Source: an uncultured Pelagibacteraceae bacterium (GTDB lineage: Bacteria; Pseudomonadota; Alphaproteobacteria; Pelagibacterales; Pelagibacteraceae). Taken from it: DNA of 64,000 nt. A model generated the notes under the pieces. The model had not been told where the DNA came from and searched no databases. It saw only the letters and a list, made by a program, of their open reading frames with translations. This document shows positions 36,164-45,324 of this stretch, one piece after another. Each line of letters starts with the position of its first letter. Within the stretch, counting starts at the first letter, position 1. The stretch is taken from assembly GCA_902520685.1 (NCBI GenBank), contig CABYPE010000003.1:1-64000 (forward strand), read 5' to 3'. Made by a program: the position numbers and the translations under genes.

Positions 36164-36960
36164 TTAATTTTATTTTTAAGTCTTTTGACAATACTAGTAA
36201 CATTTGTGACAGTATTTTGTCTCCTGTTAATAGAATTAGTTATTTCCTTACAAATTGCACTTCCAACAACCAAACCATCAGCTTTTTTGAGTGATTTTAT
36301 TGTTTTTTCAGTAATTCCAAATCCAATTACAACATTCTTAGATTTATTTTGGTTTTTAATTTTGCTATATCTTTCTAATATCTTTCTAGAAGAGACTTTT
36401 AATTTGCCTCCTGTAGTTGAAAGCATACTTATATAATAAACCATATCATGAGAATCTTTGATTATTTTTTTTAACCTTATCTTAGATGTAGTAGGTGAGA
36501 CTAACTGAATAAAATTAATCCCCCTTTTTTTACATTTAGTAGAAAAACTTTTGTTTTCTGGATAAGGTAAATCCACAACAATTAATCCGTCAACTTTTGA
36601 TTTTTTACATTTCTCTAAAAATTTATTTTCACTATATTGAAAAATCATATTATAGTAACCCATAAGAATAATAGGTTTATTTTTTTTTGTTTTTTTAAAA
36701 TCTTTAGCTATTGAAAATACATCATTGATTTTTATGCCATTTTTAATGGCACGATAGGCACTAGTTTGTATTTGACCACCATCTGCAATAGGTGTGTTGT
36801 GTGGAAAGCCTAGTTCGCAAATATCAGCATGATTAGAAATTGATTTTAATATTTCTAATGATTTTTTTTTAGTATTGTCCCCAGCTACTGTGTAAGTAAG
36901 TAAAGCTGGTCTATTTTCATTTCTAGCATTTTGAAATGCCTGATTAATTAAAGAACTCAT
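36160..36960 (-). CDS. trpA: Tryptophan synthase alpha subunit, divergent
   Basis: TrpA cleaves indole-3-glycerol phosphate and passes indole to TrpB. The 266 residues keep catalytic Glu49 and Asp60 at the standard numbers in ELGFPHNTPIADGGQIQ, and Tyr175/176 in VYYISML. The loop is unlike the usual PFSDPLADGP: the family's Asp56, which contacts the beta subunit, is Thr. Loop 6 reads STTGGK rather than SRAGVTG. It overlaps trpB by one base, and trpB is divergent too. Confidence 0.85.
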   Translation of the reverse strand: MSSLINQAFQNARNENRPALLTYTVAGDNTKKKSLEILKSISNHADICELGFPHNTPIADGGQIQTSAYRAIKNGIKINDVFSIAKDFKKTKKNKPIILMGYYNMIFQYSENKFLEKCKKSKVDGLIVVDLPYPENKSFSTKCKKRGINFIQLVSPTTSKIRLKKIIKDSHDMVYYISMLSTTGGKLKVSSRKILERYSKIKNQNKSKNVVIGFGITEKTIKSLKKADGLVVGSAICKEITNSINRRQNTVTNVTSIVKRLKNKIK

Positions 36961-38189
36961 TATTTTATACCTAGTCTTTCTCTTAAAATATCTCTGTCTT
37001 TTTTTGCATCACCACATGAGTTTACAATTATAATTGTATCTTTACTTAATTTAGGAGCTATTTTAATTGCTTCTGCAAATGCATGACTTGGTTCTAAGCT
37101 AGGATTTAAATTTTCATATTTAGTAACCATTTGATGGGCATTTAACGCCTCTTCATCTGTTGCATATGTATATCTTGCTCTTTTAGTGTCCTTCAAAAAA
37201 CAGTGCATAGGACTTACACCAGGATAGTCCAATCCAGCACTAATAGATTCAGTCTCATTTATTTGTCCTTCTTTATTTTGACATACATAAGAAGCTGCTC
37301 CATGTAATATTCCAATTTTAGTTTTACGGCTTAGTGGAGCTGCATGAAGTTTTGATTTTTTAGGTCCACCTGCCTCAACACCAATTAATTCAATCTTTTT
37401 TTTATTATAGTCAATAAACTCGCTCCAAAATCCATATGCAGAACTTCCACCCCCAACACAGTTAATTAATTTTATTTTATTCGGTATTTTTTTAAATTCT
37501 GATTTTAATTGAAGTTTTAATTCTCTAGAAATTTGCGCTGTGCTCCAGCCACAAATTTTAACAAATATATTTGGACCAACAGTGCTTCCAACACACATAT
37601 GAGTGTTGTCACAATTTGATACCCAATATCTCATACATTCACTTACAGCATCAACTAATGTTTGGCTTCCAGAAAAAACAGGAACAATTTCAGCTCCATT
37701 TTTTCTCATTGCGTCACAGTTAGGTTTTTGTCTTTTAATATCCTTTGCACCCATAAATATTTTGCATTTAAGGCCAAATTTTTTAGCTGCCATACTTAAC
37801 ATTTTTCCTGCATAGCCAGCTCCAGTATCACCAACTATATATTTTTTACCCATTGCCTTACAAATAAGAGCATGAACAGTTGCATTATATATTTTGTGTG
37901 CACCTCCATTTGCTTCAGAGACAACTTTTGCCCAAATTTGAGCGCCGCCTAGTTGATTTGTTAAATTATTAAGTTTTACAAATGAAGTAGGAGCTCCAAT
38001 ATAATTTTTGAAATAATAATCTCTCTTTTTAAGAAATTTTTTATCTTTTCTTAATTTTTTAAATTCGTTTGTTAAATCATCTACAGGTTTTTTTAAAGTT
38101 TCCGGAATAAAACTTCCTCCAAATTTTCCACCCCAAAAGCCATATTGATCATGCTGATCAATTAATGGAATTCCTCTTTTAAGTTTCAT
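36960..38189 (-). CDS. trpB: Tryptophan synthase beta-like PLP enzyme, strongly divergent
   Basis: The PLP fold is certain: FGGSFIPETL at 23-32, GGAHK with PLP Lys99, phosphate-binding GGGSS at 246-250, AGLDYPGVSPMH and SLEPSHAFAEA. Position and operon (trpF-trpB-trpA) argue for tryptophan synthase beta. But the catalytic motif ETGAGQHG reads DTGAGYAG, so the essential Glu (Glu109 in Salmonella) is Asp121; LNHTGAHK is EANGGAHK; and the Ser of SGRGD near the end aligns with Cys392. Length (409) is normal. Activity or substrate may differ from classical TrpB. Confidence 0.82.
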   Translation of the reverse strand: MKLKRGIPLIDQHDQYGFWGGKFGGSFIPETLKKPVDDLTNEFKKLRKDKKFLKKRDYYFKNYIGAPTSFVKLNNLTNQLGGAQIWAKVVSEANGGAHKIYNATVHALICKAMGKKYIVGDTGAGYAGKMLSMAAKKFGLKCKIFMGAKDIKRQKPNCDAMRKNGAEIVPVFSGSQTLVDAVSECMRYWVSNCDNTHMCVGSTVGPNIFVKICGWSTAQISRELKLQLKSEFKKIPNKIKLINCVGGGSSAYGFWSEFIDYNKKKIELIGVEAGGPKKSKLHAAPLSRKTKIGILHGAASYVCQNKEGQINETESISAGLDYPGVSPMHCFLKDTKRARYTYATDEEALNAHQMVTKYENLNPSLEPSHAFAEAIKIAPKLSKDTIIIVNSCGDAKKDRDILRERLGIK

Positions 38190-38805
38190 TGTGTACCTGT
38201 TTCATCTTATTCAAAAATATATCTATTTTGGATTTATCTTTTACCCCAGAAGTTTCTAGACCCCCAGATATATCTATAATATCTGCTATTTTTTTATAAT
38301 ATTCAAGATGATCATTTATTTGTATGTCACCTGCTATCATTAGTGGTTTGTTAATCTTTATTTTTTTAATAAGTTCATGATCAAAAGTCATACTTTTTTC
38401 ATAGCCCTTACTATCAAATAAATAAATGTCAGTTACCTCAGAAAACAAAGGGTACTTTTGAACATCACTTTCGTCTGTTACAGTTAAAGCAGTAATAATC
38501 TTTCTATTATATCTCTCTTTAATTTTTTTTATTTTTTTAGGTGTACAGTCATATATTTGGTAATAATCAAAGGGAAGGTCTTTAATTTTTTCTAAGATTT
38601 CTTCATCAGGATTAACCAATACTGCTACAAAATTAGATTTCTTTTTATCTAAAGTTAATAGTTCATTTAACTTTTCAGCCTCTACATATCTTGAACTTTT
38701 TTTATAATTGCAAATGAATCCAATAAATTGAGGCGGGTATTTATGGTTAATTATAAAACTAAGAGTATCGAGATCTGAGATCCCACAAATCTTACAACCT
38801 TTCAT
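38179..38805 (-). CDS. trpF: Phosphoribosylanthranilate isomerase
   Basis: Isomerises PRA to CdRP in tryptophan synthesis. The 208 residues show the N-terminal KGCKICGISD with catalytic Cys, the LFDS strand with the catalytic Asp near residue 130, and MIAGDIQ followed by DISGGLETSGVKDKSKI at the C-terminus. Some loops are less typical, such as KGYEKSMTFDH in place of the usual glycine-rich loop. Overlaps trpB by 11 bases and pyrF by one. Confidence 0.86.
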   Translation of the reverse strand: MKGCKICGISDLDTLSFIINHKYPPQFIGFICNYKKSSRYVEAEKLNELLTLDKKKSNFVAVLVNPDEEILEKIKDLPFDYYQIYDCTPKKIKKIKERYNRKIITALTVTDESDVQKYPLFSEVTDIYLFDSKGYEKSMTFDHELIKKIKINKPLMIAGDIQINDHLEYYKKIADIIDISGGLETSGVKDKSKIDIFLNKMKQVHNET

Positions 38806-39476
38806 TAGTTTAAATGATTGATTAATGTTTGAATATTTTTTTTAATGTTACCTTTAGTAATTGGTCTTCCAATTACCAACCAATCACTTCCATTTTTATA
38901 TGCCTGTTTAGGGGTTAAGACTCTTTTTTGATCATTTAATTTTGAATTAAATCTTATTCCAGGTGTAATGATCTCTTTCTTAAATACTTTTCTAACTATT
39001 TTAACTTCTTGTGCACTACAAACAATAGCATCTAATTTTGCTTTATTTGCCAATCTGGCTTGTTGGTAAACTAATTTTTTAACATTTTTATTAAAACCAA
39101 TTTCCTTAAGAGCTTTATTATCCAAAGATGTTAGGATTGTTACTCCTATTAATTTAGTTCTACCAGAAGCTTGCTTTGCTGCTTTTAGCGCCTCTAATCC
39201 TGAACAAATATGTATAGTACAATAATTAAATTTAAGATCTCTAATTGCTTTTAAAGCTGAGAAACAAGTATTTGGTATATCTGAAAATTTGTAATCTCCA
39301 AAGGTTGTTTTATTTTTTAATTTTGAAATAAATTTTCTTCCATTTTTTGAATTTAAAAACTCCAATCCAAACTTGTAGCCTATTTTTAATTTAGAAGTTT
39401 TTGATTTTTTTATTATTTCTTTAATTTTTGAAATATTTGTGCTGTCACAAGCTATGAATATTTTATTCTTCTTCAT
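38805..39476 (-). CDS. pyrF: Orotidine 5'-phosphate decarboxylase
   Basis: Last step of UMP synthesis. The 223 residues have the catalytic tetrad segment GDYKFSDIPNT near residue 60, ACDSTN at the N-terminus, VTILTSLD and the phosphate-binding ITPGIR and VIGRPIT motifs. It lies between ihfB (14-base overlap) and trpF (one-base overlap). Confidence 0.94.
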   Translation of the reverse strand: MKKNKIFIACDSTNISKIKEIIKKSKTSKLKIGYKFGLEFLNSKNGRKFISKLKNKTTFGDYKFSDIPNTCFSALKAIRDLKFNYCTIHICSGLEALKAAKQASGRTKLIGVTILTSLDNKALKEIGFNKNVKKLVYQQARLANKAKLDAIVCSAQEVKIVRKVFKKEIITPGIRFNSKLNDQKRVLTPKQAYKNGSDWLVIGRPITKGNIKKNIQTLINHLN

Positions 39477-39756
39477 TGTTTAATTTATTAAACAAGTCCT
39501 TTGACATTTTAAAGTGAATTGTTTTCTTTTCAGGGGTGTGAACTTTTTCACCAGTTTTTGGGTTTCTTGAAATCCTTGCTTTTTGCTTATTTGTTGAAAA
39601 TACCCCAAAGCCTCTAAGCTCAACTCTTTCACCACGTCTTAGAGTTCTTTTTATTTCTTCAAGAATAATTTCAGTAGTTTTTAAAAGGTCTTTCTTATAA
39701 AAATTTGGGAAATTTTGTGAGAGTTGTTTTAAAAGCTTTGATTTTACAATAGCCAA
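39463..39756 (-). CDS. ihfB: Integration host factor beta / HU-family protein
   Basis: The 97-residue DNA-bending protein has the HU/IHF fold: MAIVKSKLLKQLSQ, GERVELRGFGVFSTNKQKARISRNPKTGE with the beta-arm Pro, and a C-terminal helix. Position straight after rpsA supports the IHF beta assignment over HU. IHF bends DNA as a heterodimer; the alpha subunit is not in this window. Confidence 0.92.
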   Translation of the reverse strand: MAIVKSKLLKQLSQNFPNFYKKDLLKTTEIILEEIKRTLRRGERVELRGFGVFSTNKQKARISRNPKTGEKVHTPEKKTIHFKMSKDLFNKLNNEEE

Positions 39757-39776
39757 TTTAATCTTCTTTTTTTAAA

Positions 39777-41504
39777 TTACTCTTTTTCCTCATCTTTTTT
39801 TTTTAGATCTTCTGACAATGATGAAAAAGGAAGGTTTTTTCCTGAACCTTCTGACCCATATTTTTCTAAAGCTTCTTTTTTCTCAATTTCTTCAAGAAGT
39901 TTAATACTTAATGTTACTTTTCTTTTTTTTAAATCTATTTCTGAAATAGCACAATCTATTCTCTCACCTCCAGTGAACCTCGAGGGTCTAGCGTCTGCCG
40001 CATTTATCGCTATTTGGGATTTTTTTATTTGAAAATCCATTTCACAACCTTCTGGTCTAACAATTAGACCTTTATTATCAGTAGAAATTATTCTAACCGT
40101 AATTGTTTGGTTAGTTTTTTTGTCATTAAACCAGTCAAATGGATCTGGTTGTGTTTGTCGTAGTCCCACCCTAATTTTTTGCTCAGATGATTTTACCTCA
40201 AGGACTTTAACTTTTAATTTATCACCTTTTTTATACTTAGCTAGTTCCTCTTCTCCATTGTTTAAATATGTTAAATCGTTACAGTGCAAGAAAGCATCAA
40301 TATCAAGATCTTCTACTTTAACAAATAGAGAATATTCATTTTTATTAACTACCTCACCTTCTACAATAGAATTAATCGGAAATTTTTTCTCAAAAATTTC
40401 AAAAGGATTGTCTTGTGTCAATCTATGAGAAATTGCCACTCTCCTTTTTTCTTTATCTATTTCTGTGATTACACAATTGATTTCATCACCGACTTTAAAC
40501 ATTTTTTTTGCAGAAACATTTTTTTTAGTCCAGCTTAATTCACTTGAATGAAGTAAAGTTGTCAAACCTGGTTCTAATTCACAGAATGCTCCAAAGTCCA
40601 TGATTTTAACAACTTTAGCTTTATAAATTTTATTTAACTCGTAGTTTTCAATATGCTCAAATGGATCAGGAGACAGTTGTTTTACAGAACAACCAACTTG
40701 TAATTTTTCTTTATCTACCGATATAACTTTTAAATCATGCTTTTCACCGATATTAAATACCTCATCTGGATGATTGACTCTTGAATATGAAATTTCCTGT
40801 AAATGAACTAATACATCAAGCTCACCATTAACATTAAAGAAGCATCCAAATGAACTGTAGCCTTTAACCTCAGCACCTTTAATGATATCTCCAACTTTGT
40901 ATTTTTCTATAATTTTAGCTTTATCTTCTTTTTTAAATGAAGATATAATTTCTCTTCTTGATACGCATGCATTTCCTCTTACTTTGTCTAACTTAATTAA
41001 AGCAAATTTTTGAGGCTCATTCATTAAATGACTAATATCTTTAAGTGGTTTATCACTTATTTGAGAACCAGGTAAAAACATGAGAGAACCAGTATCAATA
41101 TGCTCAACTATGCATCCACCTTTACATTTAGAGGTAATTTTACCCATGATTGGCTCATTTTTTTCATAAGCTTCAACTAATTTATCCCATCCTTTAATTT
41201 TTTGTGCTTTGCTAGCAGAGACTAAAACCTCTCCATTTTTATCCTCAATTTTTTCTAATAATACAGGTATTGTTTCACCGACTTTAATTTTGTCTGCTAG
41301 TCCCATACTTTTTAATTCATTAATATCAAGAACAGGTTCACTTTTTAATCCCTCTACAAAAAGAAAAACAAACTTTTCAGTTATCTTATTGATTTTACCT
41401 TCAATAATGTTTCCTTCTTCAATATTGATCTTAGATAATTGACTATTTAATAACTTTTCAAATTCTTGGGAGGCTTGAGTGCTTAAATCTTTATATATTT
41501 CCAT
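39777..41504 (-). CDS. rpsA: Ribosomal protein bS1
   Basis: The 575-residue protein is built of about six S1 OB repeats; clear ones include GKITSKCKGGCIVEH, GAEVKGYSSFGCFFNVNG, KAVKIMDFGAFCELEPG-like and VEGEVVNKNEYSLFVKV. S1 binds mRNA leaders on the 30S subunit, which matters here because Shine-Dalgarno sites are scarce. A charged tail ends the protein. It is preceded by a 167-base gap after aroA, where many relatives carry cmk. Confidence 0.95.
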   Translation of the reverse strand: MEIYKDLSTQASQEFEKLLNSQLSKINIEEGNIIEGKINKITEKFVFLFVEGLKSEPVLDINELKSMGLADKIKVGETIPVLLEKIEDKNGEVLVSASKAQKIKGWDKLVEAYEKNEPIMGKITSKCKGGCIVEHIDTGSLMFLPGSQISDKPLKDISHLMNEPQKFALIKLDKVRGNACVSRREIISSFKKEDKAKIIEKYKVGDIIKGAEVKGYSSFGCFFNVNGELDVLVHLQEISYSRVNHPDEVFNIGEKHDLKVISVDKEKLQVGCSVKQLSPDPFEHIENYELNKIYKAKVVKIMDFGAFCELEPGLTTLLHSSELSWTKKNVSAKKMFKVGDEINCVITEIDKEKRRVAISHRLTQDNPFEIFEKKFPINSIVEGEVVNKNEYSLFVKVEDLDIDAFLHCNDLTYLNNGEEELAKYKKGDKLKVKVLEVKSSEQKIRVGLRQTQPDPFDWFNDKKTNQTITVRIISTDNKGLIVRPEGCEMDFQIKKSQIAINAADARPSRFTGGERIDCAISEIDLKKRKVTLSIKLLEEIEKKEALEKYGSEGSGKNLPFSSLSEDLKKKDEEKE

Positions 41505-41671
41505 TAATTATATTAAATTCCTTATCTGTTTTTAAAAACACGCCCTTTTAGATAAAATTATCATTTAAATCAATAGCAAATACGCAATGATGCTAAAGGT
41601 TATTATTATTTTTTTATTATTTTACAATACTTTTAGGGGAATATTGAATAACATCTAATATATTAGAGATT
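41505..41671 (-). other. Leader region of rpsA with two perfect palindromes; cmk absent
   Basis: The gap contains TGTTTTTAAAAACA (41527-41540), 23 bases before the rpsA ATG, and TCTAATATATTAGA (41654-41667), four bases past the aroA stop. AAGGA lies about 15 bases before the rpsA start. The second palindrome could end the aroA transcript; the first could be an S1 autoregulation site. No reading frame for cytidylate kinase is present. Confidence 0.4.
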
Positions 41672-42988
41672 TTATTTCCTAATACTGTTCATTATTCTAA
41701 GAAAACTTGGAAATGAGGTATTAATAGAATCTTTATCATGAATGACCCATTTACCTCCAAAAACTAGACCTGCAATAACGCTTGTCATAAATACTCTATG
41801 ATCCTTTAGGTAATTTTTAATTATAATTTTTTTATTAACCTCTAAATTTGGATTTCCGTATATTTTGATAGAATCTTTCGTAGTTTTTATTTTTATTCCC
41901 ATCATTTTTAAAATCTTTGATCCCCATTTAAGTCTTGGACTTTCCTTTTGATTTAATTCAGATAACTTTTTAAAAATAGATACACCATTTGCTTTAGCTG
42001 CAATTAAAAATATAATTAAAAATTCATCAATTGCACTACTGTTAAGATATGTAGGACAATTAATTGATTTTAAAGATTTAACACTCTTAACATATATATT
42101 AGCAATTTTTTCACCCTTGTATAATCTTATATTTTTAAAAATAATTTTTACTCCCATTTTTTTGAGAATTTTAATTATTCCAATTCTAGTCGGATTTATA
42201 TTTACATTCTTTATATATAACTTAGAATTTTTAGATAATATAGTAAGGGCTATAAAGAAAGAGCTTGAACTTATATCGGAAGGTATTCTGTAATTAAATG
42301 GTTTAATTTTTTTGCATCCGTTAATTTTAATTAAATCATAATTTTTTTCCTTAGTAATTTTTATAGGTATTCTTAAATTTTTAAATAATAATTCACTATG
42401 GTCTCTAGATTTTTTTGCTTTAATATAAGTTTTACCTTTTGTATTTAAAGCAGCAAGCATTATTGCACTTTTACACTGCGCTGATCCTTTTGACTCTTTA
42501 TAATTTATTGGTTTTGGATTGTTAGTACCTTCAATTATAATTGGTAGTTTTCCATTGCGAGTTTTAAACTTTGCACCAAATTTTCCTAATGGCTTAGTTA
42601 CTCTAAAAAAATCTCTTTTAGAAAGACTTTTATCACCAATAATCTTAATCTTTTCTTTTGAATGAATAAGTAGCCCAATAATTAATCTAGCTAAAGTTCC
42701 TGAGTTTCCGGTATTTAAAGTCATGTTTTTTTTGTAATTATAATTATTCAGACCTAATCCAAATATTTCACATTTATTTTTGTTAAATCTAAAATTAATA
42801 CCAAGTTTTCTTAATGAATTTACAGTGTGCAGAACATCTTCTGATTTAAGAAGATTTGTAATCTCAGATTTTCCATTTGCTTGCGATGCTAATAAAGCAC
42901 ATCTTATTGATAAACTTTTATCTCCTTCTATTTCAATAATTTTATTAAAAGGTTTTAAAGTTTTATTTATAATAATTTTATTACTCAT
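41672..42988 (-). CDS. aroA: 3-phosphoshikimate 1-carboxyvinyltransferase (EPSP synthase)
   Basis: Joins shikimate-3-phosphate and PEP, the glyphosate target. The 438 residues include GDKSLSIRCALLAS, LNTGNSGTLARLI, KSRDHSELL, the catalytic Asp in SAIDEFLIIFLIAA, and NQKESPRLKWG. The last motif has Pro in place of Asp in the usual KESDR, while Lys, Glu and Arg are kept. It starts 15 bases after the lptB stop and ends 167 bases before rpsA. Confidence 0.94.
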   Translation of the reverse strand: MSNKIIINKTLKPFNKIIEIEGDKSLSIRCALLASQANGKSEITNLLKSEDVLHTVNSLRKLGINFRFNKNKCEIFGLGLNNYNYKKNMTLNTGNSGTLARLIIGLLIHSKEKIKIIGDKSLSKRDFFRVTKPLGKFGAKFKTRNGKLPIIIEGTNNPKPINYKESKGSAQCKSAIMLAALNTKGKTYIKAKKSRDHSELLFKNLRIPIKITKEKNYDLIKINGCKKIKPFNYRIPSDISSSSFFIALTILSKNSKLYIKNVNINPTRIGIIKILKKMGVKIIFKNIRLYKGEKIANIYVKSVKSLKSINCPTYLNSSAIDEFLIIFLIAAKANGVSIFKKLSELNQKESPRLKWGSKILKMMGIKIKTTKDSIKIYGNPNLEVNKKIIIKNYLKDHRVFMTSVIAGLVFGGKWVIHDKDSINTSFPSFLRIMNSIRK

Positions 42989-43003
42989 GATTGAAATTAT
43001 TAA

Positions 43004-43780
43004 TTAAATTAATTTAAAAGAGTCTCCAAAATATGCATTTTTAGCAACGATATTTTGAGTTAAATTTGATGGCGTTCCAGAAGCAATTACTTTTCCATTA
43101 GATATTATCGCTGCTGAATCAACACAATTTAATAAATCTCTAGCCTGATGATCACAAAGTATTATAGAAATTCCCTTAGTACTTTGTAAATCAATAATAA
43201 TACTTTGTAGCATCTTTATTGTCATAACATCTAATGCTGCAAAAGGTTCATCTAGTAATAAAATTTTTGGATCTGAAATTAATGCTAATGCAATGACCAA
43301 TTTCTTTTTTTGACCACCAGATAATAAATTAGCTTTTATGTTCTTAAAATTACTTAATTCAAATTTAGATATAAGTGAACTTATTTTTTCCTCTCTTAAA
43401 TTTTTATCTTTAATATTAATTTCTGATACAGCTTTAAAATTTTCGTAAACTGTAAGATCATGAAAGAAACCTCCACTTTGAGGAACAAATCCAATTCTAA
43501 ATCTTAATGCTCTTTCGTAGATAGGAAATTGATTTACTATTTGAGAATTTATTTTAATAGAGCCAGAATTAGGTTTGATTAAACCAATAATTAAATTAAA
43601 TATAGTAGTTTTTCCAACACCATTAGGCCCTAACAATCCTAAAATTTGACCAGAATTTAGTTTTAAATTTAGATTGTCAAGGATGGTCATATTACCAAAT
43701 TTTAGAGATAAATTTTGAATCTCTAAAGCCTCATGACCTTTTTTATATGAAATGACTCTAAATTTTTTAATATTTGACAT
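43004..43780 (-). CDS. lptB: LPS export ABC transporter ATPase LptB
   Basis: The 258-residue ATPase has Walker A LLGPNGVGKTT, Q-loop FVPQSGGFFHDLTVYEN, signature LLSGGQKKKL, Walker B ILLLDEPFAALD and H-loop ILCDHQ. The DLTVYEN-Q-loop pattern and the neighbouring lptC, kdsD and kdsB fit LptB, which drives LPS from the inner membrane with LptFG. About 16 extra residues precede the first strand. It overlaps lptC by one base, with no lptA between. Confidence 0.9.
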   Translation of the reverse strand: MSNIKKFRVISYKKGHEALEIQNLSLKFGNMTILDNLNLKLNSGQILGLLGPNGVGKTTIFNLIIGLIKPNSGSIKINSQIVNQFPIYERALRFRIGFVPQSGGFFHDLTVYENFKAVSEINIKDKNLREEKISSLISKFELSNFKNIKANLLSGGQKKKLVIALALISDPKILLLDEPFAALDVMTIKMLQSIIIDLQSTKGISIILCDHQARDLLNCVDSAAIISNGKVIASGTPSNLTQNIVAKNAYFGDSFKLI

Positions 43781-44358
43781 TATTTTTTAACATTAACAGT
43801 GACTTTTTTACTAGGCTCATTCATCAAAATGTCAACATTTTTTGTTATTAAGTCAATATTAATTTTATCAGCAAATAATTTACCATTTATTCCATTATAT
43901 TCGATATTATCAAAAATAGTTATTTTTTGTTCTTCAAAATCCAAAATTAAGTTTTCTCCGGTAATTATATTATCTAAATATTTTACTTTTACGTTTTCTT
44001 TAAAATTTGTTTTATGGTTTTTAATATTATAGATTGCAGTATTAGATGTAATTGTAATATATATATTAGTGTCACTTATAAATGTACCTTCGACAATTTG
44101 CATTTTTAAAAACTCTACATTATCTTCGTAAATAACCTCACTTGACTCGGAAATAATTCTATAATAATTTTTCTCATCTATATTGACTTCATATTCAAGG
44201 TTTTGAATTGAATTGTTATCATTTTGATTTAATTCGGCTGTATCAAAATCTTTTTTATCGACCTTTAATTCCTCAGTATTCTTGAAGTATATAGCGTAAA
44301 AAAGATATATTGAAATGAATATTATAATTAAAAGAACAAGCTGTATAATCTTCTTCAT
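43780..44358 (-). CDS. lptC: LptC-like LPS export protein
   Basis: A 192-residue bitopic protein: one N-terminal membrane segment (5-26) followed by a periplasmic domain of short beta strands (VEFLKMQIVEGTFI, YITITSNTAIYNIKNHKTNFKE, ENLILDFEEQKITIFD), as in the beta-jellyroll of LptC. It takes LPS from LptFG and passes it on. The normal receiver LptA is not encoded next to it. kdsD lies upstream with a 4-base overlap. Confidence 0.82.
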   Translation of the reverse strand: MKKIIQLVLLIIIFISIYLFYAIYFKNTEELKVDKKDFDTAELNQNDNNSIQNLEYEVNIDEKNYYRIISESSEVIYEDNVEFLKMQIVEGTFISDTNIYITITSNTAIYNIKNHKTNFKENVKVKYLDNIITGENLILDFEEQKITIFDNIEYNGINGKLFADKINIDLITKNVDILMNEPSKKVTVNVKK

Positions 44359-45323
44359 TTTAAAATTTTTAGTAAATGATGAATATGAATTACTCCTTTA
44401 ATTCTTTTTTTATTTTTTCTCTCATTAACGCATACACTTGTTATTTTTCTTTTATTCATTTGTTTGAGAATATCTGCCGTTAGAGTATTTTCATCCACAG
44501 TGAAAGGTTTTTTTGTCATAACATATTTAATTCTCAAATTAGTTATTGATTTTTTTCTTTGCAAAGATCTCTTTAAATCTCCATCAGTAAAAATACCTTT
44601 TGTAATACCTTCATTATTTATAATAATTACAAAGCCAAGTTTCTTTTTTTGAATTACATTTAGTGCATCTTTTGTGGTTCGATTTTCATTAATAAAGGGT
44701 ATTTTACTTTTTGTTAACATTATATCTGAAGCAGTTTTTAATTTATTTGCTAAATTACCTGAAGGATGAAATTTTTTGAAATCTAATTTACCAAAATTTT
44801 TAAATTTCATCAAAGATATTGCTAAAGCATCACCTAATGATAATTGTACGGTTGTACTAGATGTTGGTACAATTCCATAACCAGATTCTTCAACATCTGG
44901 TATCAATAGTTTAATATTTGCTTTTTGGTACAAGTAAGATCTTTTATTAGACACTATCCCAACCAAAGTGATCTTATTTAATTTTACATAATTAATAATG
45001 TTCTTTAGTTCATCAGTATTACCAGAATGACTTATCAAAATAAGAATATCTTTTTTAGTAATACTTCCTAAATCACCATGAGAACAATCATTAGCAGAAA
45101 TAGGAAAAGATGGCGTTCCAACAGATGATAATGTTGCGGAAATTTTAGATGCAATTTTTCCACTTTTTCCAACACCACAAACTATTACTTTAGATTTACA
45201 TTTACTAATAATTCTTACCGCTTTATAAAAAGACACATTATCAATTGAGTTCTTTAATTTTTTTAAAGCTTTTATTTGTAAATCTATTACATTTTTTCCA
45301 GTGAGATAAACTTGATTATTCAT
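44355..45323 (-). CDS. kdsD: Arabinose-5-phosphate isomerase (KdsD/KpsF)
   Basis: Makes D-arabinose 5-phosphate for Kdo. A start at 45323 (MNNQVYLTG...) gives 322 residues, near the family length, and removes an overlap; an in-frame ATG at 45344, overlapping the upstream exonuclease gene by 20 bases, is possible. The SIS domain has VCGVGKSGKIASKISATLSSVGTP and NDCSHGDLGSI; two CBS domains follow (ASDIMLTKSKIPF, IKYVMTKKPFTV). Confidence 0.93.
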   Translation of the reverse strand: MNNQVYLTGKNVIDLQIKALKKLKNSIDNVSFYKAVRIISKCKSKVIVCGVGKSGKIASKISATLSSVGTPSFPISANDCSHGDLGSITKKDILILISHSGNTDELKNIINYVKLNKITLVGIVSNKRSYLYQKANIKLLIPDVEESGYGIVPTSSTTVQLSLGDALAISLMKFKNFGKLDFKKFHPSGNLANKLKTASDIMLTKSKIPFINENRTTKDALNVIQKKKLGFVIIINNEGITKGIFTDGDLKRSLQRKKSITNLRIKYVMTKKPFTVDENTLTADILKQMNKRKITSVCVNERKNKKRIKGVIHIHHLLKILK

Positions 45324-45324
45324 T

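Noticed and set aside
40120-40428. 102-codon plus-strand frame opposite rpsA
   Set aside because: Antisense shadow of a conserved ribosomal protein gene, with no start context.
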